A stretch of 64,000 bases of DNA from Tupaia tana (taxonomy: Eukaryota > Chordata > Mammalia > Scandentia > Tupaiidae). The stretch covers positions 54,332,496 to 54,396,495 of the forward strand of contig JAKSZU010000016.1 in the NCBI GenBank assembly GCA_026018925.1, given 5' to 3'. A program made the translations under genes and the position numbers. The notes below the pieces were generated by a model. It saw nothing but the letters and a program-made list of their open reading frames with translations. It made no database searches and was not told the origin of the DNA. Positions 20,842-31,889 of this stretch are shown here, piece by piece (the first letter of the stretch is position 1; every line of letters begins with the position of its first letter).

Positions 20842-21056
20842 ATTTATTTTTGAGAGACAGAGAAAGATAATTAACAGAGTCTGGCCCTGCTGTGATTCCC
20901 TCTCTCCCAACCTCCAAGCAAGTCAGAGGACACATTTGTGTCCACAGGCATACCTGACATGTTCAGGTCAACCAAAGAACTGAACCCAAGGCCTTCCCAC
21001 ATGGTGCCAGTATCACACAGCTGGGCTCTACCACCTGTGCCACCCTGATTGGGCCT
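20842..21056 (-). repeat. Older tRNA-derived SINE family, minus copy
   Basis: TTTATTTTTGAGAGACAGAG...CTACCACCTGTGCCACCCTGATTGGGCC resembles the family seen at 17320 and 30868 rather than the L or S type. Confidence 0.5.
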
Positions 21057-21232
21057 GAATTGTCTATTGATTGTTTTGATGATATCTTACTGACAGCAAT
21101 TCATAGTTCTAATGTGATTGAATTTATTAGTTTCTTTCTTTATGGTTTATACATTTTGTATCCCTTCTGAGAAATCCTTCTCTACCTCAAGGTCATAAGG
21201 GACATTTTTCTGTAAACTTTTAAAAGTTTTGG

Positions 21233-21265
<33 letters not shown>

Positions 21266-21533
21266 GGAACCAGCAGTTAGCGTAATGGCTATGTCGCTGG
21301 ACTCCCACATAGTCAACCGCGGTTCGTGTCTCGGACCCGGTGGCTTACAACTCACGCCGGGCGCGTGTGCGTGCGTGCCCAAGATCCCGAGAGGAGAATG
21401 GAGGAGAAGGGATTGCGGCGTGACCATCCCCCCTGGGGGGTGATTTCTCGCTTTCTGTCTCTATGTCTCTCTCTGTCTGTCTGGCGAGCGCACGCGCCCT
21501 ATAGCGAGAAACCTCTCAAAAAAAAAAAAAAAA
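21266..21533 (+). repeat. tRNA-derived SINE, L type, variant-B-box subfamily
   Basis: GGAACCAGCAGTTAGCG head preceded by a long A-run; B-box position GGTTCGTGTCT. AAAAGTTTTGGCTTT is repeated on both sides. It is CpG-rich and young. Confidence 0.93.
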
Positions 21534-22464
21534 GTTTTGGCTTTCATATTTAAATCTTTAGTTTATTTGGAATTGATTCTTTTATGTGATGTGAAGTACA
21601 GATCTATTTTTATTTTTTCATATGCATAACCCTACACCATTTATTGATGAATTGAATTCATCCTCTTCCCAGTGATTTATACATGCTTGGATCTGTTTTA
21701 AACTCTATTTTATTGGTCTATTTGTCTGTCTTTGTACCTATACAACATTGTCTTAATTTTATAATAAATATTTCTAGCTAATAAATCTGTCTAGGATTAT
21801 TCTGGGCTCTTTGCTCTTCCACATAAATTTTAGAGGCCTTTTGTTAAGTTTCCAAATGAATCTTTTGGATGTTTTTGAAATTCTGCTTGATTTATAGATA
21901 CATTTGGGTAACATTGACATCTTTGTTATATTGAGTCATCTGCTCCATGAACATGGTATGTATTTATTTTTTATTTATTTAGATTTTTTTTGAGTCTTTC
22001 AGTCACATTTTATAATTTGTACCATAAAGGTCTTATACAACTTTTGTTGGAATTATTTTAGACATCTTAGCGTTTTTAATTTCATTATGGAATTTAAAAA
22101 ATAATGTATTCTAGTTATTAGTGGTACATGGGAATATCATTGATTTTTACATAGTAATTTTGTGTACAACAATCTTGCTGGTTACAAGTTTGTATGTAGA
22201 TTCTCTTGGATTCTCTATGTAGACAATCATACTTTCTTCAGATATAAGTCATTTCTTTGGTGAGGTACTTTAGTGTCATGTTAAAAGGAAGCAGTAATAG
22301 CAGACATTCAATTGTTCCGAGTTTAGATGAGTTACCTCTAAAATTTTACCCTTACATATAATATTTTTACTAAGTTTTGAACAAATACTCTTTGCCATGT
22401 TACAGAAACTCTTTTCTACTTCTAGATTGTTAATAGTCATCTTTCTTTTCTTTTTCTTTCTTCT

Positions 22465-22675
22465 TTTTTTTAAAGAGACCCTCACTATGTCACAATAGTG
22501 ACTTCTATTTCAGCTTCCCAAGTCACTGGGACTTCAGGTGCATGCTACCATATTTGGCTTTTTCAGGCAGGGCTCGCTATATTGCCCACCCTGGTCATGC
22601 TTGTGATCTTCCCACCTCAGTCTCCTGAGTAGCTGGGAGCACAGGTGCATACTACAGAACCAGGCTTTTAGAGTG
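22465..22675 (-). repeat. 7SL-derived (Alu/FLAM-like) SINE, apparent dimer
   Basis: Two reversed 7SL-type units in tandem. The first is GAGACCCTCACTATGTCACAATAGTGA...TTCCCAAGTCACTGGGACTTCAGG; the second is CAGGGCTCGCTATATTGCCCACCCTGGTCATGCTTGTGATC...CTCCTGAGTAGCTGGGAGCACAGG. Both follow the pattern shared by Alu, B1 and Tupaia 7SL SINEs. Divergence is high. Confidence 0.75.
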
Positions 22676-22762
22676 GCTGAGAATTGAACCCAGGCCTCCC
22701 ATGTGGCCTCAGCCTATGGAATAGCACAACCTACCAGCACATGCTACCATGGCTGGGCCTTT
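22676..22762 (-). repeat. SINE head fragment
   Basis: GAGAATTGAACCCAGGCC...ACCATGGCTGGGCC is the reversed 5' end of the older tRNA-SINE family. Confidence 0.45.
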
Positions 22763-22966
22763 TTTCCTTTTAAGTAGTATGAGTAAGTATAGAATTCTAT
22801 CAACTACTCTTCCTGCAATTACTGAGATGAAAATGTATGTAAATATATATTCCTGTCAATTCTATAATCTAGCACATTATGCTATTATTTATGAGATAAA
22901 CTACTCTGGTTAGGAACTATCATTATATCTTTTCTTCACTGTTAAATTAAATTTGCTGGAGTTTCT

Positions 22967-23221
22967 TTTTGGAGAGGTTTTCGCTATAGGGCGCGTGCGC
23001 TCGCCAGACAGACAGAGAGAGACAGAGAGACAGAAAGCGAGAAATCACCCCCCAGGGGGGATGGTCACGCCGCAATCCCTTCTCCTCCATTCTCCTCTCG
23101 GGATCTTGGGCACGCACGCACACGCGCCCGGCGTGAGTTTTAAGCCACCGGGTCCGGGACGCGAACCGCGGTCGACTACGTGGGAGTCCAGCGACATAGC
23201 CATTACGCCAACTGCTGGTTC
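22967..23221 (-). repeat. tRNA-derived SINE, L type, variant-B-box subfamily
   Basis: Very CpG-rich young copy; the complement reads GGTTCGCGTCCCGG at the B-box. Target duplication AATTTGCTGGAGTTT on both sides. Confidence 0.94.
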
Positions 23222-23267
23222 CCAATTTGCTGGAGTTTTTAATTTAATATTTAAAAATCCATGTTCA

Positions 23268-23462
23268 AGGGCCAAGAAGTGGCATGATGGTTAAGGCACT
23301 GGACTCCCACATGGCCGACCACAGTCTGCGTCCCTGAGCTAGCAGCTTGCTTTCTCACTTTCCCTCTCTCTCTCTCTCTGTATCTTTCTGGTGAGTGCAT
23401 GTGCCCTGCAGCAAATTAAAAAATTAATAATAAGTAAAATTAAATAATTCTTTGAAAAAAAA
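23268..23462 (+). repeat. tRNA-derived SINE, S type
   Basis: GGGCCAAGAAGTGGCATGATGG head and a tail ending AATTCTTTGAAAAAAAAG. Flanks are AATCCATGTTC and AATCCATGTTT. Confidence 0.85.
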
Positions 23463-23474
23463 GAATCCATGTTT

Positions 23475-23660
23475 GGGGCCAATAGGTGGTGTGGTGGTTA
23501 AGGGTGCTGGACTCTCACATGGGCAACTACAGTTCGAGCCCCAGACCTGGTGGCTTACTTTTTCACTTTCTCTCTTTCTTTCTCTCTCTCTCATTCTATT
23601 CCTCTCTGGTCAAATTAAAATAAATGGATAAGTAAAGTTAAATAAAAATAATTTAAAAAA
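23475..23660 (+). repeat. tRNA-derived SINE, S type
   Basis: Second copy landing on the duplicated target AATCCATGTT left by its neighbour; it is in turn followed by AATCCATGTCC. Confidence 0.86.
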
Positions 23661-24122
23661 TCCATGTCCAAGTGTGTAATGGATCTTTATTTTCTTTAGC
23701 CTTGTTTGATTTTCCTATCAAGGTTGTACTGGCCTAATAAAATTAGGTAATTACCATTCTTTTTTTTTTTTTACTCCTTGAATATTGTTTATAAAAAGTA
23801 TATATTCCCTGGTTCTTAGTATTTTGGGAAAATTTGCTTCTAAACTTATTTGGGCTTGTTATCGTTCATGGGTGGGATGGTGGAGGCCAACTCTTGAATT
23901 CACTAAACTCATTTACTAGAGTAGTTACTGTTGTAGGTTAAATATAACTTTCTCTATTTTATTTAAGTTTTCAAGGTTTTTGGCAGAAAGTTATTCAGAA
24001 TAGTTTCTTGTGATTTAAATTTTAGAAACTATGATCGGATGGATATACCCCCTTTTATTCCTTATGTTACTTATTCGTGTCCTTCATTGGTTTTCCTTGC
24101 ATAGTCTAACTAGTAGTTTTTT

Positions 24123-24170
24123 AAAAATTACTCATTTATTTTTCTTATTTAATCATTTATTTTAATTTGA

Positions 24171-24209
<39 letters not shown>

Positions 24210-24342
24210 TACATGTGCACACACACAGAAAGAGATTGAGAGAGAGATGAAAGTGAGAAAGCAAACCACCAGGTCTGGGACTCAAACCACGGTCACCCAT
24301 ATGGGGGTCCAGTGTCTCAACCACCATGCCACCTGCTGGCTC
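24123..24342 (-). repeat. tRNA-derived SINE, S type, with (CA)n
   Basis: The segment usually GA-rich has become a (CA)n microsatellite (24172-24206). Target duplication CTAACTAGTAGTTT at 24108 and 24343. Confidence 0.88.
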
Positions 24343-24357
24343 CCTAACTAGTAGTTT

Positions 24358-24534
24358 AGGAAATTATTTATTTGACTTTATTTATTATTATTATGTTTTA
24401 ATTTGTTACGGGGCATACACATTCACGAGAGAGAGAGAGAAAGTGGAGAATGTAGGTCACCAGGTCCAGGACTCGAATTACGGTCAGCCATGTGGGACTC
24501 TAGTGCCTTAACCACCATGTCACCTGCTGGCCGC
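24358..24534 (-). repeat. tRNA-derived SINE, S type
   Basis: Also flanked by CTAACTAGTAGTTT (24343 and 24535): a second insertion at the same duplicated target. Confidence 0.88.
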
Positions 24535-24537
24535 CTA

Positions 24538-24583
<46 letters not shown>

Positions 24584-24597
24584 TATCATTATTTTTC

Positions 24598-24866
24598 TGG
24601 GACCAGTGGCTGATGTAATGGCTAAGTCACTGGACTCCCATGTAGTTGACTGTGGTTTGAGAACCGGACCCAGTGGCTTAAACTCACTCCAGAAACATGT
24701 GCGTGAGTGCCCAAGATCTAGAGAGGAGGATGGAGAAGGGATTGCAGCATGGCCATTCCCCCCTTCCCCCCCCCCCTCCCCCGGGGGTGATTTCTCACTT
24801 TCTGTCTCTGTCTTTCTCTGCCTTTCTGGCGAACACATGTGCCCTATACCAAAGATATCTTAAAAA
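24598..24866 (+). repeat. tRNA-derived SINE, L type
   Basis: GGGACCAGTGGCTGATGTAATGG head; AATTTTATCATTATTTTT and AAATTTATCATTATTTTT flank it. Confidence 0.87.
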
Positions 24867-24924
24867 AAAAATAAAGAAAAGAAAAGAAAAATAAAATTTA
24901 TCATTATTTTTTCAAGGCAGCTTT

Positions 24925-25173
24925 TTTCCCCCCTCGCTATAGGACATGTGTACTGGCTGGAGAGAGACAGAAAGAGAGGGAAAGTGAGAAATCACCTCTC
25001 AGTAGGGTGGCCATGTTGCAATCCCTTCTCCTCCTTTTTCCTCTTGGGATTTTGGGCATGCATGTACACACACATACCCAGTGTAATTTTCAAGCTGCTA
25101 GGTCCAGGACTAGAACCATGAAGTTGGCCATGTGGGATCCAGCCTCCTTAACCTCCACACCGCCTGCTGGCTC
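24925..25173 (-). repeat. tRNA-derived SINE, L type
   Basis: Minus-strand copy with a C-rich break in its tail; moderately diverged. Confidence 0.83.
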
Positions 25174-25264
25174 ATTTGTTTTATATTTAGATAGAATAGA
25201 AATTTGGCTGCTGTAACAGGACCCTAAAGCTTTTAATGACACAAGTCATGCATTTATTACTCTC

Positions 25265-25375
25265 TGCTGTGGGCTGAAGCGTATCCCTGCAAATTGACTT
25301 CTAGACTCCAGACTGTGAGAACATCAATTTCGTTGTTTAAGGCACCCAGTCTGTGATAGGATGGCAGCCTAGCAA
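25265..25375 (+). mobile_element. MLT1-like LTR remnant
   Basis: GTGGGCTGAAGCGTATCCC joins directly to CTTCTAGACTCCAGACTGTGAGAACATCAATTTC...AAGGCACCCAGTCTGTG, the start and end of an MLT1-type LTR with the middle deleted. Confidence 0.55.
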
Positions 25376-25835
25376 ATTGAAACACTGTCTCACAGAACAC
25401 GTCCAAACGGCTGCTGAGGTGGTTGGGGGCCCGCGCTTTCTGTTTTGTTGCTCTGCCATCCTCTGTGATGTGCACCCGACTGCATTCCAGCCAGCTGGCG
25501 GAGACAGAGGGGAGGGCACACAGCTTGGTTTTTAAAGGCACGACCCTGAGGTTGGACGTGGTCTTGTGCAGCATCCGTGTTTCACAGCCGGCCGTGCGGG
25601 TGACTGGGGCCCTGCACCAACTAGAGATTCTACTCCTCTGGAGGAAAAGCAATGGACACTGAGAGGCAAGGGCAGTTCTGCCACGCAGCTTCTAAATCAA
25701 TGTTCTTTTTGATTGTTCCTTTGTTTTCTAACTCATTATTTTGGAGGTCTTTGTTATTTCAGTCTTTGTACTTGCTTTAGGTATTTCTGTTCCTTTCTAC
25801 TTCCTTTACGGTACTCTTTCTTGCTTTATTTTATT
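25376..25835. other. Unique sequence, no gene seen
   Basis: A locally G+C-rich patch (25400-25640) without splice-flanked coding potential that I recognise, then AT-rich DNA and an (AT)n run at 25836-25857. Confidence 0.4.
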
Positions 25836-25855
25836 ATATATATATATATATATAT

Positions 25856-26109
25856 TTTGGATATTTTTGCTGTAGGGCACGTGTGCTTGCCAGAGAAACA
25901 GAGAGAGACAGAGAGACAGAAAGTGAGAAATCCACCCCCTGGGGGCGATGGCCACACCACAATCCCCTCTCCTCCATTATCCTCTTGGGATTTTGGGCAC
26001 GCATGTACACGTGCCCAGTGTGAGTTTTAAGCCACAGGGTTCGGGACTTGAACTGCAGTCTGCTAAGTGAGAGTCCAGTGACATAATCATTATGCTATCT
26101 GCTAGTCCC
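25856..26109 (-). repeat. tRNA-derived SINE, L type
   Basis: Minus-strand copy next to the (AT)n run. Confidence 0.86.
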
Positions 26110-26111
26110 CT

Positions 26112-26416
26112 TACTTTTTAAAAAAATTATTTAGTTTTATTTATTATTATTATTAAAAAATATTTTGCGGAAAGGTTTTTGCTATAGGGCACGTGCGCTC
26201 GCCAGAAAAAGAGAGACAGAGAGACAGAAAGTGAGAAATCACCCCCTGGGGGGGGATGGCCACACTGCAATCCCTTCTCCTCCATTCTCCTCTTGGGATC
26301 TTGGGCACACATGCACACATGCCTGGTGTGAGTCTAAGCCACTGGGTCTGGGACTCGAACTGCAGTTGACTACATGGGAGTCCAGAGACATAGCCATTAT
26401 GCTAACTGCTGTCCCT
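26112..26416 (-). repeat. tRNA-derived SINE, L type
   Basis: Minus-strand copy with an AAAT/ATT-rich tail; head region at the right end. Confidence 0.87.
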
Positions 26417-26417
26417 T

Positions 26418-26588
26418 ATTTATTATTATTTTTTGATTTGTTATAGGACACTTGTGCTCACCAGAGACAGAGAGAAAGGTGTGAGAGAGAGAGAGAGAAA
26501 GTAAGAAGGCAAGCCACCAGATTCAGGTCTTGAACTGTGGCCAGCCATGTGGGAGTCCAGCACCTTAACCATGTTACCTGCTGGTCCC
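26418..26588 (-). repeat. tRNA-derived SINE, S type
   Basis: Third minus-strand SINE in a head-to-tail row (25856, 26112, 26418). Confidence 0.82.
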
Positions 26589-26891
26589 TCTTTCTTGCTT
26601 TTAAAATACATACGTTCACCCCTAAAAACTATTTTAGCTGCATCATACAGGTGCTACTCTGATTATCACTTAATTATAAAACTTTTGTGATTTTAAGTAC
26701 ACTTTCCACTTTCACTCAGGGAGCTACTTAGGATGAATTTTTAGGTTTCCAAAGTTAAAACAAAAACAAAAACAAAACTTTTCGTTGTTGAGATCCATTT
26801 TAACTGAACTGTGGTCAGAGAATGGAGTCTGATGATATGTGTTTTTTGAACATTGTCAAAACTCCCTTTATGACCTCACACATGATTATTT

Positions 26892-27075
26892 TTAAAAAGA
26901 ATTATTTATTTAACTTTATTTATTCATTCACTCATGTATTTTTAATTTGATAAGAGAGAGACAGAGAGAGAGAGAGAGAAGGTGAGAAAGCAAATCACCA
27001 GGTCTAGGACTCGAACCATTGTCAACCATGTGGGAATGTCCAGTGCTTTAACCACCACACCACCCTCTGGTCCCA
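26892..27075 (-). repeat. tRNA-derived SINE, S type
   Basis: AAAGAATTATTTATTTAAC tail (reverse of TTAAATAAATAATTCTTT) at the left and the head at the right. Flanks ATGATTATTTTTA and ATGATTAATTTTTA. Confidence 0.87.
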
Positions 27076-27240
27076 ATATATGATTAATTTTTATACATCT
27101 TTAATGTGTATGTGAAAATGATAAGCATTCTTTATTTGTTCCACCTGGCCTCTTTATGTATCTCATATATGTGATAATAGTTACTAATTGCATTGTTCAA
27201 TACAGTGACTTATATTGTGGCTAATAATGTATTTGGACTT

Positions 27241-27419
27241 AGGGGCCTGCATGTGGCATGGTGGTTAAGGTGCAGGACTCCCACATGTTCAATCATAGTT
27301 TGAGTCCCAGACCTGGAGGCTTGCTTTCCTACTTTCCCTTTCTCTCTCTCTCTCTTCTTTGTGGTCAAATTCCACAGATAATAATGATGACAATTAATGA
27401 AATAAAATAATTCTTTAAA
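27241..27419 (+). repeat. tRNA-derived SINE, S type
   Basis: Flanked by AATGTATTTGGACT and AATGTATTTGAACT; tail AATTCTTTAAAAA. Confidence 0.87.
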
Positions 27420-27435
27420 AAATGTATTTGAACTG

Positions 27436-27696
27436 GGAACCAGCAGTTAGCGTAATGGCTATGTCGCTGGACTCCCATGTGGTCGACTGCGGTTCACGTC
27501 CTGGACCCGGTGGCTTAAAACTCACACCGGACGCGTGTGCGTGCGTGCCCAAGATCCCGAGAGGAGAATGGAGGAGAAGGGATTGCGGCGTGACCATCCC
27601 CCCTGGGGGGTGATTTCTCGCTTTCTGTCTCTACGTCTCTCTCTCTCTGTCTGGCGAGCGCACGCGCCCTATAGCGAAAAACCTCTCAAAAAAAAA
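27436..27696 (+). repeat. tRNA-derived SINE, L type, variant-B-box subfamily
   Basis: GGGAACCAGCAGTTAGCG head; B-box position GGTTCACGTCC, a CpG-decay form of GGTTCGCGTCC. It reused the AATGTATTTG target of the neighbouring S copy. Confidence 0.93.
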
Positions 27697-27721
27697 ATGT
27701 ATTTGGACTTATACCACCTTG

Positions 27722-27903
27722 TATTTTTAAAAATAATTATTTATTTAATGTTATTATTATTATTATTTTAATTTGGTAAAGGGCACATGCTCTCACCAGA
27801 GAAAGAGAGAGAGAGAGAGAGCAAGCTGTCAGGTCTGGGACTCTAACAATGGTTTGTCATGTGTGAGTCCAGCGCCAAAACCACCATGCTGCCTGTTTGA
27901 CCC
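27722..27903 (-). repeat. tRNA-derived SINE, S type
   Basis: AT-rich tail, then AATTTGGTAAAGGGCAC and a reversed head; B-box decayed. Confidence 0.82.
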
Positions 27904-27904
27904 T

Positions 27905-29345
27905 GCTAGAGTGTGTTTTAATTTGAGGATGCCTATCTCTTTAGTTCTTGGAAATTCTCATTGATGGTCCTATCACACCTTACTTCCCTATCGTTTTCTC
28001 CTTTCTCTTTTTATGAAACTTCTATTAGACCTATGTTGAAGCCCATTTCTCTCATTGCCCTTCTGAGGATTTTCCTCCTTTCTTGGTGTTCTTGGGTTGC
28101 CTGGGATCAACTCCCCTCAGTCACTGAAGACATTCCCCAGCACTTGCCTGTCTGGCAGGACTGAGAGCCAGAGATGCCCTTAGGGGTACTGCAGCTGGGA
28201 ATGATGGTTGTCGGGCCTGACCCTGGAGTGGCCAGCCAAGGCCTCCTCTCAGCTCACGCAGAAGTCGGAGCCCCTGCTTCACCCTTTGTGAAACCGGTGG
28301 GATACTACCTGCCTGAGAGCACAGCAAAGGGCCTGGCAGTGCTGGGTGGGCTGCAGGGCCTCTCCTGCAGCTGCAGAGGGGCTGGGCAGCCCTGCAAATG
28401 TGCCCCAGATACCTGGGAGCAGAATGGAGCTCACACACAGATGGCGATCTGCCTTTGCTTTGCACAACCCCCTCTCCCCAGGTCTGGTCACTGGTTCCTG
28501 CCGATGTGACAGTTGTTCTAAAAACAGACACGCAACACCGCAAGCAGATTTGCAGTCCCTTGACAGCAGCTTTGTCTGGCACATGAAGGGCCTCTGCCTC
28601 TCCGCATGGCTTCCCAGGGCCAGGGGATAGGTGAGGACCAGTCCAGGAGGACAGCTACGGAGGGCAGCATGACCCGACCCACCTCTGTCACTGCCGGAGG
28701 GAAGATCCCTGGAGGCAGAGCTGTCCATCCTGGAGCTCTGTCACAGATGCTGGGACCTCTGAAGGCTGACGGATGTGCCCTTGGTAACCATTTCAGTTTC
28801 TTCCCACCAGCCCCTTACCTGCTTTGGGTAACAAGCAGAGGAAGCCCCAGAGGTTGGGGTCAGCCTGTCTAATATGGGGCAGCTCCATCGTCACGGGGAG
28901 ACCTTCTACTTCAGGGATACTAAGGCCTATGGAACCCAGGTACCCTCCCGCCTCCTCCCAGGAGGCCGCCAGCTCCAGGCATTTCACACCCGGCCAGGAA
29001 GCAGGGCAGAAGGTGAGGAATGGAGGAGGGAAGGTTCAGGCCCAGGCATCGCTGCCATAGGGTCTCTAGGGTGCCCTGTCACCTCGGTCATTCTGCTCTC
29101 TCTAGTGTTGCTCAGTCCTTTGCACCTAAGGTCATCAAGGCCACACTGGTGGTGCTGGGGCCAGCCCTGGCTGATGCAGAGGGTGGGGGCTGCAGGCTCA
29201 GCTCCCAAAGGAGCTGGTGTTGGTGCTGGTGCTGTTCTCCTGGCTTTCAGTCTGGTACCAGTGAGCTTGGGGAGCCCTGGGCACCTGAGGGTCCACTTAC
29301 GCTAGGCATCCCTTTCTATTCTTTTTTCTTTCTTAAGAGAGATTT
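27905..29345. other. Unique sequence, no gene confirmed
   Basis: Largest repeat-poor, G+C-rich block in the intergenic part (especially 28170-29300). Open frames up to 153 codons exist on both strands, none with a domain I recognise. A plus-strand frame from 28874 reads MGQLHRHGETFYFRDTKAYG and reaches a GTGAGG donor-like site near 29010, but I cannot assign it to a gene. Confidence 0.35.
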
Positions 29346-29348
29346 CTA

Positions 29349-29617
29349 GGGACCAGCAGTTAGCGTAATGGCTATGTAGCTGGATTCCCATGTAGTCGAC
29401 TGCGGTTCGCGTCCTGGACCCGGTGGCTTAAAACTCACGCCGGGCATGTGTGCATGCGTGCCCAAGATCCCGAGAGGAGAATAGAGAAGAAGGGATTGCG
29501 GCGTAGCCATCCCCCCAGGGGTGGATTTCTCACTTTCGGTCTCTCTGTCTCTCTCTGTCTGTCTGGCGAGCACACGCCCCCTATGGCAAAACCCTCTCCA
29601 AAAAAAAAAAAAAGAAA
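29349..29617 (+). repeat. tRNA-derived SINE, L type, variant-B-box subfamily
   Basis: B-box position GGTTCGCGTCC. It inserted into the tail end of the older SINE at 29618-29868; GAGAGATTTCT is repeated on both sides. Confidence 0.92.
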
Positions 29618-29868
29618 AGAAAATGAGAGATTTCTGCTATAGGGTTTTTGTGTGCTTGCTGGAGAGACAGAGACAGAGAAAAAGAGAGAAATCACCCATT
29701 GAGGGGATGGCCACACCACAATTCTTTCTCCTCTATTCTCCTCCTGGGATCCTGGGCATGCACGCACATGTGCCCGGTGTGATTTTCCAGCCCTGGGTCC
29801 AGGACTCGAACTGTAGTTGGCCATGTGGGAGCCTCACGATGCATTTGCTTTACCATCTGCTGGTCCTA
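29618..29868 (-). repeat. tRNA-derived SINE, L type
   Basis: Minus-strand host copy for the insertion at 29349. Confidence 0.84.
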
Positions 29869-29879
29869 AATTTCCTTTT

Positions 29880-30045
29880 CTTATGACATCAATCATATGA
29901 ATTAAGCCCACCCTCGTGACCTCATTTTAATTTAATCGCCTCTTTAAGGCCTCACTTCCAAATACACTCACATTCTGAGGTACTGGGACTTAGGACTTCC
30001 AGATAAGAATTTAGGGGAGACACAATTCAGCCTGCCACAGTCACA
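29880..30045 (-). mobile_element. MLT1-like LTR fragment
   Basis: CACTTCCAAATACACTCACATTCTGAGGTACTGGGACTTAGGACTTC...GGGGAGACACAATTCAGCC is the reversed 5' part of an MLT1-type LTR. Confidence 0.6.
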
Positions 30046-30600
30046 CATCAGCTCGTGTTAATGCACATCTCTGAAAACAAATCGAGTGGCACCAAAACGA
30101 GGCGACTGCACTTTCTCGCTTTCACAGCTTTTGTCCTCAGTAGTGTCTTGAAGTATTGTAAGTGTGCACGATGGCATTTAGTAGGCCAGACAGGGCCATC
30201 ATCGCATCCAAGTCCCAGGAATCAGTTCCATTTGGTTTGCTTTTTACTCAATAGCTGGCACTTAAATAAAGAAAAAATTGCTCTTTACCCAAAATCTTCC
30301 TGCAAACATGGGCTCCTGGCTCTTGAGAGACTCTTCATCTCCTTGGATACAATTTATAGAGAAAGACCTGCCAGCAGACACCCCGACTGTCCCCGGGCAT
30401 GAGAGCACTTAAGATCCATCTGGTACCGACGGTGGATCTTTGTATCTCAGTGTGCAATGGTTTATTTACTGATGCATTTTTATTGGATCAAAGGCACATA
30501 ACGTGAAATCTACCTCTTAATGAAATGCTAAGTGTACAGTATTGTAAACTAGTATTGCTAACTATACGCACGTTGTCATACAGCAGATCTCTAGAACTTA
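30046..30600. other. Unique sequence, no feature seen
   Basis: No recognisable exon; the right part is AT-rich and may be old LINE-derived DNA. Confidence 0.35.
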
Positions 30601-30602
30601 AA

Positions 30603-30637
30603 CTTATTTTTAATTTGCCAAAGGGTGTGTGTGCTGG

Positions 30638-30668
<31 letters not shown>

Positions 30669-30861
30669 TGGAAAGTGAGAAAGCATTCCCTATGGGGACT
30701 GGCCATGCTGCAATCCTTTCCATCTCTCCCTCCTCTTGGGATTTTAGGCATGCACACATGTGCCCAGTGTGTTTCTCAAGCTGCCAGATCTGGGACTTGA
30801 ATTGTATGGTTTGCCATATGGAATCCAGCTGCCTTAACCGCCAGGCTGTGGGATGGACCTA
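30603..30861 (-). repeat. tRNA-derived SINE, L type
   Basis: Minus-strand copy with a (GA)n run at 30646-30667. Confidence 0.83.
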
Positions 30862-30867
30862 AGGAAA

Positions 30868-30899
30868 AATGTAAAGTTTATTTACTTCTTCTGAAAGAG

Positions 30900-30936
<37 letters not shown>

Positions 30937-31118
30937 AAGAAAGAGAGAGAGAAGGGGGAGAGAGAGAGAAAGAAGAGCCCCCCCACAAGTTTCGGCCAGT
31001 CACGATCACTGGCACAACACACTCCCCTGGTGCGCATGAGAAGACCCTGGGATGTGAATGCAGAACCTTCTCATGTGACTTCAGCATTGCTTTGTGGCTG
31101 TGCTACCATGGCTGGCCC
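30868..31118 (-). repeat. Older tRNA-derived SINE family, with (GA)n
   Basis: GTTTATTTACTTCTTCTGAAAGAG, about 70 bp of GA repeat, then GTGCTACCATGGCTGGCCC: the reversed head of the non-L, non-S family. Confidence 0.6.
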
Positions 31119-31889
31119 ACATTTAGCTTGACTGTAACAAAGCAATTCGTACATTTTAACACTTAAAACTAAACATCATTTTTTTTTTCCTTTCCAGTGA
31201 AACAAAAGGAAAAACAATAAATTTTTTATAATGAAAACAAATTTAAACATTTGCAAAAGTAGAGAAAAGGGTACAATGAACCCCCATGGACCCATCGCCC
31301 TGCTTAAATAGCAATCAACACCTTGCCAAGTCCCTTCAATTCTCCCCTTCCCCTCTTTTCTCTTGGCTGAAACATTTTAAAGCAAATCATAGACATGTCA
31401 TAAAAAGAAAATTTAAAAATAAAACAGAACCCAAAATGACAATATAGCATATCATTTCCAAATAAAAGCCTTTACATTCTGTTGGTTCTCCATCAAGTGG
31501 CAAGGCTCCAGTCACCATTAGGAGAGGATTTTATTTGCAAAGGGCCAGTTGAAACCGCAGAGCACCCGGGAAACACCACACGAGGAGCAGCTCTGCTGTC
31601 ATGGTATCTGCGCCCTCCTGAACACCTGAAACCCATCCTGTTCCGAGCTTTAACCCCATGTCTTCTGTTTGTGTTTTACACGTGGAGAAGAGCGATGCGT
31701 GTTGGCAAATGCTTATTGCCTATATTGACATGGATACAGATGAGGAGAAAGAAGGGAGAAGACTGGAATTCTGCCTGCTTCCCCCGGGGACCTGGCAGCC
31801 TTGCTGTTACCCTTCCCACGCCCCACAGAACATAATAGCATGTGGAATCTGTGACGTTTTTGTGAGAAAGGAAGGACTAAGGAGAGATT
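31119..31889. other. Old LINE-like and unique sequence
   Basis: 31240-31400 (TTTGCAAAAGTAGAGAAAAGGGTACAATGAACCCCCATGGACCC) looks like an L1 3' UTR of an old subfamily. The rest shows nothing. Confidence 0.45.

Larger units (their letters stand above)
19720..27130 (-). mobile_element. Decayed LINE-1, 3' UTR through mid ORF2, heavily interrupted
   Basis: Left to right the unique blocks follow the L1 order in reverse: 3' end (AACAATGTTGCAATAAACTTTGC near 19855), late ORF2 (TATTTGGAATTGATTC near 21560; GAGTCATCTGCTCCATGAACATGG near 21935), then earlier ORF2 blocks near 23700-24060 and 26780 (GAACTGTGGTCAGAGAATGG). About 15 later insertions separate these blocks. All frames are broken. I infer one original element from collinearity. 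Confidence 0.7.

Noticed and set aside
28874..29305. 143-codon plus-strand frame as a gene
   Set aside because: No recognisable domain, no convincing acceptor site upstream, and similar-length frames occur on the other strand. Kept only as a place to check.
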